Part shown: in pieces, positions 8,690 through 16,944 of the stretch | Numbering within the stretch: the stretch's first letter is position 1 | How the letters are laid out: every line of letters starts with the position of its first letter | NCBI RefSeq assembly: GCF_018618755.1 | Contig: NZ_JACSMR010000009.1 | Coordinates: 1 to 64,000 of the forward strand | Direction: 5' to 3' | Source of the DNA: Exiguobacterium sp. s193 | Lineage (GTDB): Bacteria; Bacillota; Bacilli; Exiguobacteriales; Exiguobacteriaceae | Length of the DNA stretch: 64,000 nucleotides | Made by a program: the position numbers and the translations under genes | The notes under the pieces: generated by a model | The model's database searches: none | What the model was told of the DNA's origin: nothing | Seen by the model: only the letters and a program-made list of their open reading frames with translations

Positions 8690-8833
8690 GCATTTTTTTC
8701 GCGCTTCCCCGTCTCGCCTCGTCTTCAAATCGGCAATCGTAAGCGATTCAATACGGAGAGCGCTCTGAAACGGCTGCACGGCTACTCCTTAAAAAAGAAG
8801 ACGCTTTAATTGCCGAGTACTACGTTGTCTATA
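8690..8833 (+). repeat. Decayed structured element without its core
   Basis: This lies in the 403-base gap between the dehydrogenase gene and flhP. Bases 8700-8790 match the left module of the 2.0 and 61.5 kb elements (TCTCGCCTCGTCTTCAAA, then AAGCGATTC and GCGCTCTGAAAC). The element tail follows at once (AAGACGCTT and TTGTCTATAC). The structured core that lies between these parts elsewhere is absent. Confidence 0.55.
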
Positions 8834-8842
8834 CGCTGAACC

Positions 8843-8877
8843 GCCCGTTCCGACTATCGGAACGAGCGGCTTTTGAC
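8843..8877 (-). terminator. Terminator of the flhO-flhP operon
   Basis: Read on the minus strand, GCCGCTCGTTCCG and CGGAACGGGCGG pair around ATAGT just after the flhP stop codon. The T-run after the hairpin is poor. Confidence 0.6.
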
Positions 8878-8884
8878 GTACTGC

Positions 8885-9667
8885 TTATTTAAGTGACGTG
8901 ACGATTCCCATCATTTGGTCGGTCGTCATCAAGGCTTTTGAATTAAACTGATAGGCGCGTTGAATCTGCGTCAAGTTCGTCATCTCAGTTCCCATGTCGA
9001 CGTTCGATGTCTCCAGTGTCCCGACCGTCAACGGATTGCCTTGTGCATTTTGATATTGACCGGTCGCCGTGTAAAGTCCGCCTCCGACATCCGTCAATTC
9101 GCCATGGTTCGGAATATCCGCGACACCAATCCGGGCGAGGACCCGACGTTCCCCGTTGAGGAGTCCCGTAATGTTCCCGTCTTTGTTCAGCTCAATCCCT
9201 GTCGCATTATCCGGTAACGTGATGGCTTCATTCGCTTGATTGATGACCGAACGTCCCGCGTCATCCGTCAGCAACACTTGTCCGTTGCCTTGCGGTGACA
9301 ATTCAAAGTTGCCGTCACGGGTGAACTTCGTTACGCCGTCCGCATCAATCACACCAAAGAAGTGGTGCGGGTTGCCGAGTGCTGCGTCTAGGTTACGTCC
9401 CGTATTTTGAAACGTCCCGACCGTGAAACGTGTCGCTTCATTCGCGACATATCCCCCGACACCAAGCCGGAGACCATTCGGCGTCGTCAATGGACCGCTT
9501 TGCGCCGGTGTGAGTTGATTGTCGATATTGCGAACGAGTAACTCATTGAACTGGGAATCACGGCGCTTGTAGCCGTTCGTGTTCGCGTTCGCGAGGTTAT
9601 GCCCTGTCGTATCGAGTTGTTTTTGTAATTGAGCCATCGTACTAGCTGATGTATAAAGTGATTGCAT
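8885..9667 (-). CDS. flhP: Flagellar rod/hook-basal body protein FlhP (FlgF/FlgG family)
   Basis: Distal flagellar rod protein of 260 residues, exported by the flagellar type III apparatus and assembled outside the membrane. The N-terminal flagellar rod motif is clear (GHNLANANTNGYKRRDSQF). The C-terminus has the matching helix TSNVDMGTEMTNLTQIQRAY. Between them lies the beta-rich FlgE/F/G domain (about 75-190). It is the second gene of a two-gene operon, 15 bases downstream of flhO, as in B. subtilis. GAGGAGG precedes the ATG. The terminal helices polymerise into the rod, by analogy with the family. Confidence 0.9.
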   Translation of the reverse strand: MQSLYTSASTMAQLQKQLDTTGHNLANANTNGYKRRDSQFNELLVRNIDNQLTPAQSGPLTTPNGLRLGVGGYVANEATRFTVGTFQNTGRNLDAALGNPHHFFGVIDADGVTKFTRDGNFELSPQGNGQVLLTDDAGRSVINQANEAITLPDNATGIELNKDGNITGLLNGERRVLARIGVADIPNHGELTDVGGGLYTATGQYQNAQGNPLTVGTLETSNVDMGTEMTNLTQIQRAYQFNSKALMTTDQMMGIVTSLK

Positions 9668-9682
9668 AGTTTCCTCCTCAGA

Positions 9683-10471
9683 TTAACGGACACGACCAAT
9701 TTCAGAGACTGCTTTTTCAGCCGTCCGGTCGTAAGCTTGAATGACTTTTTGATTGGCTTCGAACTGGCGGAGCCCGCTGTTCATCTCGGCCATCGTTTGC
9801 TCGATTTCGACGTTCCCGAGTTCGAGTACACCTTGGTCGACTTTGACGTCACCTGCCGCGAGTGCATCAGGTGAGCGGAACAAACCGTTCCCTGTCCGCT
9901 CAAGCGTCTCCGGTTGGTCCGTCACGACGAGTCCGAGATTTCCGATTGCCTGCCCGTTCCCGTCCGTCACGGCACCTTCCGCGCTCACTTTGAAGTCTTC
10001 GTTGACGACATTGAGTGGTTGTCCGTTCGTATCGAGGACGAGATCATTTTCTGTCGTCCGGAGTAAACCATCCTGACCGACGGCGAACTGTCCATTCGTC
10101 GTGTAGAGCGTCTCTTCGTCTCCTGATACGGGATCGCGGTGGCGAATCGTAAAGAGTGCCGACCCATCCGTCGAACTGATTTGAAGATCCGTTGCATTGC
10201 CCGTCTCCGTAATCGATCCGAGGGCGAAGTTCGGTGTCGCCGCCTGCATGAAGACACCCGTCGCCAGCGTTCCGACCGTTCCTTTTGACCGAACCCCGGT
10301 CCGTTCATTGATGGCGGACTGTTGAATCATCATCTCCGGAAACGTCCGGAGTGATGCTTGATCGGCACGGAAGCCAGGCGTCCGTGCATTGGCCAGATTG
10401 TTACTCAACATCTCTTGTTGCCGTTGTAACGCCTGCATTGCGCCAGACGCCGTGTACATTCCTCGTAACAT
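9683..10471 (-). CDS. flhO: Flagellar rod/hook-basal body protein FlhO (FlgF/FlgG family)
   Basis: Flagellar rod protein of 262 residues and first gene of the flhO-flhP operon. The N-terminal helix carries the family signature (QEMLSNNLANARTPGFRADQ) and the C-terminal helix reads LGNVEIEQTMAEMNSGLRQFE. GAGGAGA precedes the ATG. In B. subtilis flhO and flhP follow mbl directly; here about 6.4 kb of other genes and repeats separate them from mbl, although they keep the same strand. The rest of the flagellar genes are not in the window. Confidence 0.9.
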   Translation of the reverse strand: MLRGMYTASGAMQALQRQQEMLSNNLANARTPGFRADQASLRTFPEMMIQQSAINERTGVRSKGTVGTLATGVFMQAATPNFALGSITETGNATDLQISSTDGSALFTIRHRDPVSGDEETLYTTNGQFAVGQDGLLRTTENDLVLDTNGQPLNVVNEDFKVSAEGAVTDGNGQAIGNLGLVVTDQPETLERTGNGLFRSPDALAAGDVKVDQGVLELGNVEIEQTMAEMNSGLRQFEANQKVIQAYDRTAEKAVSEIGRVR

Positions 10472-10519
10472 ATGTGTTGTCTCCTCATTGACTTATTGTT
10501 CAATTCTCTTGTCTTTAGT

Positions 10520-10546
10520 ATATCGGTCATGTTCCACCGAATTATG
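10520..10546 (-). promoter_or_regulatory. Possible sigma-D (flagellar) promoter upstream of flhO
   Basis: On the minus strand ACCGATAT matches seven of eight bases of the sigma-D -10 box GCCGATAT. The -35 side is poor: CATA at the right distance, against TAAA. Sigma-D control would suit a flagellar operon. This is a candidate only. Confidence 0.35.
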
Positions 10547-10698
10547 AGTTTTTTTCAAAAAAAGGGAATGAGAAAAATAGTTGAACCGAAAGTCCTAGCC
10601 CTTTTTCTAAAAAAGTGCTGAATCCTATTCAATCTCAATTATCAAAACTTTCCAAAAATTGTTATACTGTATGTAATCTAACTAATTGAGGTGATTGT

Positions 10699-13530
10699 AT
10701 GCCCTTCTTTCAAAAAAAACGACCAGGATTGTCACAAGATGGATCGCTTGATTTTAGAGAACTAACGGATGCAACTTACTTTTTAGAAAATCACCCGGAT
10801 GCGGTTTATACATTAGACCTTGAAGGTCACATTGTTTCATATAATCAAAAATTGGCGTTACTTCTCGGTTATCCTGATCACACGTTGTCTACGAAACATT
10901 TCAGTACGTTCATCCATCCGTCGGAGGCTGTCCGAATCGCACCCTTCAAGGAACGGGCGCTCCAAGGCGAGACGGTCCACTTCACAGCACAAGTCCGCCA
11001 TCAAGATGGACATTTGCTGACGATGAACGTCACGAATATCCCGATTTACAAAAATCATCTCATCATCGGCCTTTATGGAATCGCCCGTGACATCTCTCAG
11101 CACGTCCACCTGCGCAAGCAGCATATCCGATTTACCCAAAAAGAACGCCTGGCAGAATCCAAGGCGCCTGTCGCTTTTTTGGACTATCTCCCCTTGACGG
11201 AAGAGTGGTTCTTTTCTAAAGATTTTACTGCCCTACTGACCATTTCAGCACACCGCCTATCGAACATGGAGATCGAGGAATTTTTACTTGAGATCCATCC
11301 GGACGACCAGATACTTTTTAAGACCACATTAAAACAACTCGCCACGCAAGAACATGCGATGAGTATTCAATTACGAATGAATCGACAGGAGAATCACCAG
11401 CGACTGTTACGCTGTGAAAGCATCTCCTCCTATGCGGACGACGGCATGTTCGTCAGTATGATGTTTTATGAGGTGACACGTTCCACACACCCACAACATA
11501 ATCCGTCCGGCAGTGTTTTTTCAACAGTTGAGACAGTCGTTTACGAATACAATGAAATTGAACAGACCTTTACATTTTTGACCGAAGGATTTTTACACCA
11601 TTATCCGGACTACCTGAAACGACTTGAAACGGATCCAGCCTTTTGGCAGGAACTCCTTCATCCGGATGATTTGCGTCATGTCGCGACCGTTCTCAAAGAC
11701 CATGACCCGCACGACACCATCCGGTTGACTTATCGGATGCATTTAAAAGATACATGGCGTTGGTTCGAAGAAATTCGTCTTCCACGACGGGAGCAGAATA
11801 GTACACGGTATACCGGATACCAAGGCATCGTCACGGACATCACGCACGTCAAACAGCAACAAGATGAAATCATCCGCTTGTCTCAATGTCATCCCATGAC
11901 AGGTCTGCCGAATCAGGCGGCGCTTCTCGGCGAAATCGAGTATTCGCTCGCCACACAGCAACCCATTTGCCTTATCGCAATCGAGTTCAATCAATTTTAT
12001 AAAATTAATCTGCAGCTGGGATACAGATTTGGTGAACAATGGCTCCTTGATACCCAGGACGCACTCAAAGAACAACTTCCTGATGTTTATTGTGCACATC
12101 TTGATGGCGACCGTTACATGGCCCTCTTGCCCGAACTTTTTAATGAAGAAGAACTGAAAAAACGCTGCCTGCACCTGCTCGAACTTGCGAAACGACGGTT
12201 TTGGATTGACGACTTTGAATTTATTCCTCCACTCGCAATCGGCGTCAGTTCTTATGAAAACGGCGATAATATGACACCTGCTGAACTGCTGGACACCGCT
12301 AATACTGCTTTAGCCCGCGCTAAACGGCAAAAGCGCCCGGCATACGAGTTCTATACGTCAAAACTGAATCTTGAAATCTACAGACGGCATCAGTTGGAAC
12401 AAGGTTTACGTTATGCGATTGAACGCGACGAACTTTTCCTTGAGTTTCAACCGACCGTCAACATTTGGAGCGGCAAGATCATTACATTCGAAGCCTTGGT
12501 CCGGTGGGAACATTCGGAATGGGGTTTTGTCCCGCCCCAGGACTTCATCCCGCTCGCAGAAGAGGGACGGTGTTACCGCCCGATTAACGACTGGGTTCTC
12601 GACACGGTCTGCCAAACGCTCAACCGTCTCATCAAACAATCCCTGCCCGTCGTTCCGATCTCGATCAACCTTTCACCAAAACGTCTCTTGCAAACGGACT
12701 TCATCGAAAGTGTCACGGACTGCTTAGCCCGCCATGATGTACAAGCAAAACACCTTCGTTTTGAGTTGTCGGAGTCTGCTTTCACCGAAGATAATGCGGT
12801 CCTCACTGAAAACATCCTGGCTTTAAAAAAGTTAGGCATTCCATTGATTCTCGACCGTTACGGGATTGGACAGGTTTCGCTCGGATGTTTACGTGATTAT
12901 CCCATCACATCTTTAAAGCTCGACCATTCTTTTGTTGCGCAACTCGAACAACAAAAACAACCGGATGCGCTTTTAAAATCCATTCTCTACTTCGCCAAAG
13001 AGTTGCAAGTGACCGTCGTCGCCGAAGGTGTCGAGACGGTCCATCAACTTGAACTATTTCGTTCCGCCGAGTGTCATGCCGTCCAAGGTTATCTATTCAG
13101 TCGCCCGGTCGCGGAGCAAGACCTGCCGAAGCTTCTCCGTCTCGGGACGTTGATCCCCTCAGAAACCTTAAAAGTGTCACCTAAAAAACCGTTGCCGTCG
13201 CTCCATGGTCAAGTGACGATTACTCGTCTGAACGGGAAAGAAGTCCATGTCGGTGCCTCACCAATCCTGATTACACGCAGTACGAACCGGTCCGTCCATT
13301 TTTACAGTTCCGTCCGTCTACCCGTCAACCACCAGATTGAGCTGTCCCTACAGTTGAAAGATGTCACACATCCTGAAACCATCGTCGAACCGCTCACCAT
13401 CACGGAGCTCGATAACGGACTGTTCCACTATTCAGCCGACTATAAAGTCCGCGCCCAGTCCGTTCACCTGATGAAGGCACTCGAACACTCGCAACAAGAG
13501 AAGCTCGATGACTTCTTCATGTTGGGTTAA
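10699..13530 (+). CDS. PAS-GGDEF-EAL protein with degenerate catalytic motifs and a C-terminal beta domain
   Basis: Cytosolic cyclic-di-GMP-type protein of 943 residues. PAS domains lie near 25-135 (ENHPDAVYTLDLEGHIVSYN) and 280-390, with a divergent one between. The GGDEF domain (about 395-555) has DGDRY in place of GGDEF, so cyclase activity is unlikely. The EAL domain (about 565-805) keeps FEALVRW, the Asn of INLSPKR, the Glu of ELSES, KLDHSF, AEGVET and VQGYLFSRP. The DDFGTG metal loop, however, reads DRYGIG, so one metal ligand is replaced by Arg and phosphodiesterase activity is doubtful. About 105 C-terminal residues look like a PilZ-like beta barrel, without a clear nucleotide motif. 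It may act as a sensor or effector rather than an enzyme. Confidence 0.88.
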   Translation: MPFFQKKRPGLSQDGSLDFRELTDATYFLENHPDAVYTLDLEGHIVSYNQKLALLLGYPDHTLSTKHFSTFIHPSEAVRIAPFKERALQGETVHFTAQVRHQDGHLLTMNVTNIPIYKNHLIIGLYGIARDISQHVHLRKQHIRFTQKERLAESKAPVAFLDYLPLTEEWFFSKDFTALLTISAHRLSNMEIEEFLLEIHPDDQILFKTTLKQLATQEHAMSIQLRMNRQENHQRLLRCESISSYADDGMFVSMMFYEVTRSTHPQHNPSGSVFSTVETVVYEYNEIEQTFTFLTEGFLHHYPDYLKRLETDPAFWQELLHPDDLRHVATVLKDHDPHDTIRLTYRMHLKDTWRWFEEIRLPRREQNSTRYTGYQGIVTDITHVKQQQDEIIRLSQCHPMTGLPNQAALLGEIEYSLATQQPICLIAIEFNQFYKINLQLGYRFGEQWLLDTQDALKEQLPDVYCAHLDGDRYMALLPELFNEEELKKRCLHLLELAKRRFWIDDFEFIPPLAIGVSSYENGDNMTPAELLDTANTALARAKRQKRPAYEFYTSKLNLEIYRRHQLEQGLRYAIERDELFLEFQPTVNIWSGKIITFEALVRWEHSEWGFVPPQDFIPLAEEGRCYRPINDWVLDTVCQTLNRLIKQSLPVVPISINLSPKRLLQTDFIESVTDCLARHDVQAKHLRFELSESAFTEDNAVLTENILALKKLGIPLILDRYGIGQVSLGCLRDYPITSLKLDHSFVAQLEQQKQPDALLKSILYFAKELQVTVVAEGVETVHQLELFRSAECHAVQGYLFSRPVAEQDLPKLLRLGTLIPSETLKVSPKKPLPSLHGQVTITRLNGKEVHVGASPILITRSTNRSVHFYSSVRLPVNHQIELSLQLKDVTHPETIVEPLTITELDNGLFHYSADYKVRAQSVHLMKALEHSQQEKLDDFFMLG

Positions 13531-13531
13531 A

Positions 13532-13565
13532 AAAAGCCGCTCTGTCGTCAGACAAAGAGGCTTTC
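13532..13565. terminator. Bidirectional terminator between convergent genes
   Basis: AAAGCC-CTCTGTC and GACAAAGAGGCTTT pair around GTCA with A/T runs on both sides. It lies between the EAL protein gene and the oppositely oriented transporter gene. Confidence 0.7.
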
Positions 13566-13568
13566 CGG

Positions 13569-14765
13569 TTACGAATGTTTTTTACTGAGAACTGCCGTTT
13601 GTGTCCGTTCAAGAACCGCATTCGTGATGACGATCAATCCGGTAAACAAGAATAACGCTTCAAAACCGAAGTGACCGGCGATTTGCCCACCTGCCAGTGG
13701 TCCAATGAAATTCCCCATGAACTGGGCAGATTGGTTATAACCAAAGATTCGCCCAGACGCATTCGCCGGTGTATGTTTACGGAGTAACGTTTGTACCGAT
13801 GGCATCAACGCTGCTGTCGCAAAACCAATTCCCATCCGCAGGACAATCAATTGACTCGTATCCGTAACGAACGCTTGCGGAATCAAGAACGCGGCAAACA
13901 CGAGTAAGGCAAAGAACAAGACACGTTCCGCACCTATCTTGTCGGACAGCCGTCCGAGACGTTGCGCGGCAATCAGGGCTGCAATCCCCGGTGCCGAGGC
14001 GACGATTCCTGACAGCAATGCCAGTCGTTCTGTTCCCGGACTGAGTTCACGTACGTACAGTGAAAGAATCGGACTGATTGATTGCGCAGCGAACTGAATC
14101 AAGAACGTGGTCAAGAATAGACTTAAGATAAGCTCCGGATGACGGAGCGATTGGATGATTTCTTTTGCTGAAGCCATTTTTTTGACTTCAAGCGGTATGA
14201 ATTCTTCTTTGACGAAGAAATACGTCACGAGGAACGTTAAAAATAACGGTACACTCGTAAAGAGAAAAACGGGTCGAAGCCCAATCATGTCGGCAAGGAA
14301 TCCTCCAATCAGAGGTCCGAGTAAGCCACCGGCAATCCCTCCGGTCGACAATGTACCGAGCGCCCAGCCACTTTTCTCTTTTGGGGTTTGAGAGGCAATC
14401 AAGGTGATTCCGGCAGAGATGAATCCGGAGACAGCACCCATGACAAGTCGTAAAAAGACGAGTTGGTAGACATCCTGGACGAAACTGATTAAGAACATGA
14501 CAATCGACATCCCGAGACTCGCCCGGAGTAACATCAATTTCCGTCCTTTTTTATCGGCGAGCCGTCCCCAAATCGGTGAGACGATTGCTGCGACAAGGAA
14601 CGTTGCCCCGAACGCCACGCCGGACCAGGTTGTAATATCTTGACGCCCATCGACACCAAGCTCTTCAATGAATAATGGCAAAAATGGTAAAACGAGACTG
14701 AGTGCAGCGGCAGTCAAAAAACTCCCGATCCACACGACGATTAAATTTCTTTTCCACAAAGGCAT
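13569..14765 (-). CDS. MFS multidrug efflux transporter
   Basis: Twelve-helix major facilitator, about 398 residues from the ATG at 14765. This start gives MPLWKRNLIVVWIG with the first helix immediately after, and AAAGGAAGTG lies upstream; the longer reading adds a polar leader not typical of the family. The loop 2-3 motif is present (GRLADKKGRKLMLL), with a second-half repeat (RLGRLSDKIGAERVLFF). The helix 5 antiporter motif C is suggested by GGLLGPLIGG. These features place it among proton-driven drug exporters such as NorA, Blt and Bmr. The substrate is unknown. It is monocistronic and faces the secreted protein gene divergently. Confidence 0.87.
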   Translation of the reverse strand: MPLWKRNLIVVWIGSFLTAAALSLVLPFLPLFIEELGVDGRQDITTWSGVAFGATFLVAAIVSPIWGRLADKKGRKLMLLRASLGMSIVMFLISFVQDVYQLVFLRLVMGAVSGFISAGITLIASQTPKEKSGWALGTLSTGGIAGGLLGPLIGGFLADMIGLRPVFLFTSVPLFLTFLVTYFFVKEEFIPLEVKKMASAKEIIQSLRHPELILSLFLTTFLIQFAAQSISPILSLYVRELSPGTERLALLSGIVASAPGIAALIAAQRLGRLSDKIGAERVLFFALLVFAAFLIPQAFVTDTSQLIVLRMGIGFATAALMPSVQTLLRKHTPANASGRIFGYNQSAQFMGNFIGPLAGGQIAGHFGFEALFLFTGLIVITNAVLERTQTAVLSKKHS

Positions 14766-14948
14766 TGTGGCATCACTTCCTTTAAAATGGTAATTCCGAT
14801 TCAAATCAACAACCTCTAATATACGCTTCACAAAGTGAAATGTCTAGGATTTGAACTGATGCAATAGTCCCTCCTACTATTGGCGGGTATTCATATCGCT
14901 CAAACGAACCGATAGTAGAAGTACCATGCAGAAGGAGTGAACTCTATC

Positions 14949-15818
14949 ATGAAACGTTTTCTCGTCAGTCTCGTCTGCGTCTCGTTTTTCAGTCTGTTGA
15001 TGCCGCCAAGTGGTCAAGCAGCTACACCCGTCACACGTCATACCGTGATGTGGTCGATTCCGGAAGCAAAAAAAATCTCAGCGAAAGTCAACCAGCTGGC
15101 AAATCGGCAGATGAAGCGTGTTTATCTCCATGTCGCTGTTGAGGGTGACCGTACCCGCTACCGTACATTCGTTGAGACCGCACATGCAGCAGGAATCGAA
15201 GTGTATTTTTTATTCGGTCAACCGCGCTGGATCACAAATGAAGGAACGGCGCTCCGACCGAACGTTGAAGACCCGCTTGCCTGGATCACACTGTATCAAA
15301 GCGAAACGATCCAACATCCGGACGGGATCAGTGTCGATCTCGAACCGTATGCACTACCAGAATGGACGACGGATCAATCCGCTGTCATCGCCTCGTATCA
15401 ACGGATCCTGACTGCCTTCCATGAGCGGGCAACAATCGAAGGTCTACCGTTGCAACTTTTTCTCCCGTTCTGGTTCCATACCGTCACAGATGCATCGGGA
15501 CGCCCCGTCAGTGAGTGGGCAATCGATCTTGCAGATGAAGTGACCTTGATGAGCTACCGGACCGTCTACGGCGGTGGAAACGGCTTATCTGGCGTCACAC
15601 TGATCGATACACTGTATGCAGCAAGCCACCAGCGTCACCTTTCTTACGCGCTCGAGTTCACAGAACTCCCTGAAACACCAAGCATCACGTTTTACGGCAA
15701 AACACGCCAAGCGTTGAATCAACTCGTCAATCAAACGATGAACAGTCCGATTCCGCCACGTGCGATCGTCTACCATGACTTCGATGCCTATCAAGCATTC
15801 ATGCAAAGTACAAAGTGA
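14949..15818 (+). CDS. Secreted TIM-barrel-like protein, possibly a glycoside hydrolase
   Basis: The 289-residue product starts at ATG 14949, with AAGGAGTG 10-12 bases before it. It has a signal peptide (MKRFLVSLVCVSFFSLLMPP) with a likely cut after GQAA. The mature part looks like a beta/alpha barrel: strands such as RVYLHVAV, IEVYFLFG, GISVDLEPY, LPLQLFLPFWF, DEVTLMSY and HLSYALEF. The DLEP motif at the end of one strand recalls the acidic catalytic or structural residues of GH18-like and related barrels, but no family signature is complete. A role at the cell wall is possible. The substrate is unknown. Confidence 0.7.
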   Translation: MKRFLVSLVCVSFFSLLMPPSGQAATPVTRHTVMWSIPEAKKISAKVNQLANRQMKRVYLHVAVEGDRTRYRTFVETAHAAGIEVYFLFGQPRWITNEGTALRPNVEDPLAWITLYQSETIQHPDGISVDLEPYALPEWTTDQSAVIASYQRILTAFHERATIEGLPLQLFLPFWFHTVTDASGRPVSEWAIDLADEVTLMSYRTVYGGGNGLSGVTLIDTLYAASHQRHLSYALEFTELPETPSITFYGKTRQALNQLVNQTMNSPIPPRAIVYHDFDAYQAFMQSTK

Positions 15819-15848
15819 CTTGTCGTCAAGATGCTGCATCCGATCTAC

Positions 15849-15888
15849 CAAAAAACTGATCAGTCCTGAATGGATTGATCAGTTTTTT
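15849..15888 (+). terminator. Terminator after the secreted protein gene
   Basis: AAAAACTGATCA pairs with TGATCAGTTTTTT around a 13-base loop, followed by T-rich sequence. Confidence 0.85.
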
Positions 15889-15890
15889 CT

Positions 15891-16175
15891 ATTTTCGAAT
15901 TCGTTTCTTTGAACAACATTCGTATTCTTTGCTTTGGACAACATTCGAATTCGTTTCTTTGGACAACATTCGTATTCTTTGCTTTGAACAACATTCGTAT
16001 TCTTTGCTTTGGACAACATTCGTATTCTTTGCTTTGAACAACATTCGTATTCTTTGCTTTGAACAACATTCGTATTCTTTGCTTTGAACAACATTCGTAT
16101 TCTTTGCTTTGAACAACATTCGTATTCTTTGCTTTGAACAACATTCGTATTCTTTGCTTTGAACAACATTCGCTT
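15891..16175. repeat. Tandem array of eleven 25-bp units
   Basis: The unit is GAACAACATTCGTATTC plus TTTGCTTT. It recurs at 15911, 15936, 15961 and every 25 bases to 16161, eleven units with no length change. Variants are G/A at the second base and CGAATTCGTTTC for CGTATTCTTTGC. Three minus-strand frames stay open through the array because three units make 75 bases, but there is no ribosome site or codon bias, so I do not call a gene. Confidence 0.92.
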
Positions 16176-16179
16176 CTAC

Positions 16180-16297
16180 CACGGTTCGCTTGCTTAGGGG
16201 CAAGCGGGAAGCCGCTTCGCTTTTTACAAAAGCTGCAGGGTCTCCCCCTGCTTGCTCGTGAACCTTTCCAAGGTTCACTGATTCCCTCAAGCGTCTC
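16180..16297 (-). repeat. Divergent copy of the structured core
   Basis: On the minus strand CGCTTG (5') and CAAGCG (3') close the element, extended by ACCG/CGGT. Next comes a hairpin GTGAACCTT/AAGGTTCAC. Then GCAAGCAGGG, GAGACCCTGC, a GCTTTT/AAAAAGC hairpin and CCCGCTTGC follow. This is the same stem order as the other cores, with different bases. Confidence 0.5.
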
Positions 16298-16390
16298 ACC
16301 GTTCTCGAAGCGAGTCGTTCAAATCTACAGGCATGAAGGCACTCTATTCTCACGGCTACCAAAAATCATCATTACCTAATCACCATTTTT

Positions 16391-16590
16391 TAAAACGTCA
16401 TTCAGTGGAAAAGCTCCTGCCTCAAAAGATTCGCTTCCCGTGACTCCTACGGGAAAAAGCGCAAAATCTTTTTGCGCTGTCAGAGGCAAGCGAGACCCTG
16501 CTACTTGTCCGGCAGGATAAGTAGCAACGGCTTGCGCCTCGCCCGAGGAAAGCACGGGAAGAAAGAATCTTTTCTAGTGCAATCATTGAA
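16391..16590 (+). repeat. Structured core, tandem copy A
   Basis: The outer stem at 16424-16573 pairs AAAAGATTC..TTCCCGTG with CACGGGAA..GAATCTTTT. Inside are an AGCGCAAAA/TTTTTGCGCT hairpin and a third arm GCTACTT/AAGTAGC. About 33 bases upstream of the stem are also shared with copy B at 16669, so the pair is a tandem duplication of about 275 bases. Confidence 0.75.
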
Positions 16591-16668
16591 TTTTCATAAA
16601 GCTATACTTCGTCCGCCCATACTTACATTTCTAAAAAAAATTAGATGTAATCTAAGCGCTATGTTCCA

Positions 16669-16861
16669 AAACGTGATTCAACGGAAAAACTCTCGGCTCA
16701 AAAGATTCGCTTCCCGTGACTCCTACGGGGAAAAGCGCAAAATCTTTTTGCGCTGTCAGAGGCAAGCGAGACCCTGATACTTGTCCATTTAGGATCAAGT
16801 AGCAACGGCTTGCGCCCCGCCCGAGGAAAGCACGGGAAGAAAGAATCTTTTCTAATACATC
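16669..16861 (+). repeat. Structured core, tandem copy B
   Basis: It has the same outer stem (16699-16851) and AGCGCAAAA hairpin as copy A. The third arm reads TACTTG/CAAGTA around a different loop (GTCCATTTAGGAT). Differences from copy A fall mainly in loops or keep pairing. Confidence 0.75.
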
Positions 16862-16883
16862 CCCTTTCAGGAACTACAATCAA

Positions 16884-16920
16884 AAAAGGTAACATCCACA
16901 ATGAAGTGAATGTTACCTTA
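16884..16920 (-). terminator. Terminator of mbl
   Basis: On the minus strand AAGGTAACAT pairs with ATGTTACCTT and is followed by TTTTTTG, 25 bases past the mbl stop. Confidence 0.85.
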
Positions 16921-16944
16921 TCGCTCCGTACTAAACGCCATTCC

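Noticed and set aside
10663-10668. TATACT as a -10 box for the PAS-GGDEF-EAL gene
   Set aside because: It has an upstream TG but no -35 at a suitable distance, so I left it out of the feature list.
15891-16175. Possible CRISPR array
   Set aside because: The units abut directly with no unique spacers, and no cas genes are in the window.
15860-16362. Long minus-strand open frames with repeats such as VVQSKEYECC through the 25-bp array
   Set aside because: Three overlapping frames are open only because 25-bp units repeat every 75 bases in each frame. There is no ribosome site or protein-like composition.
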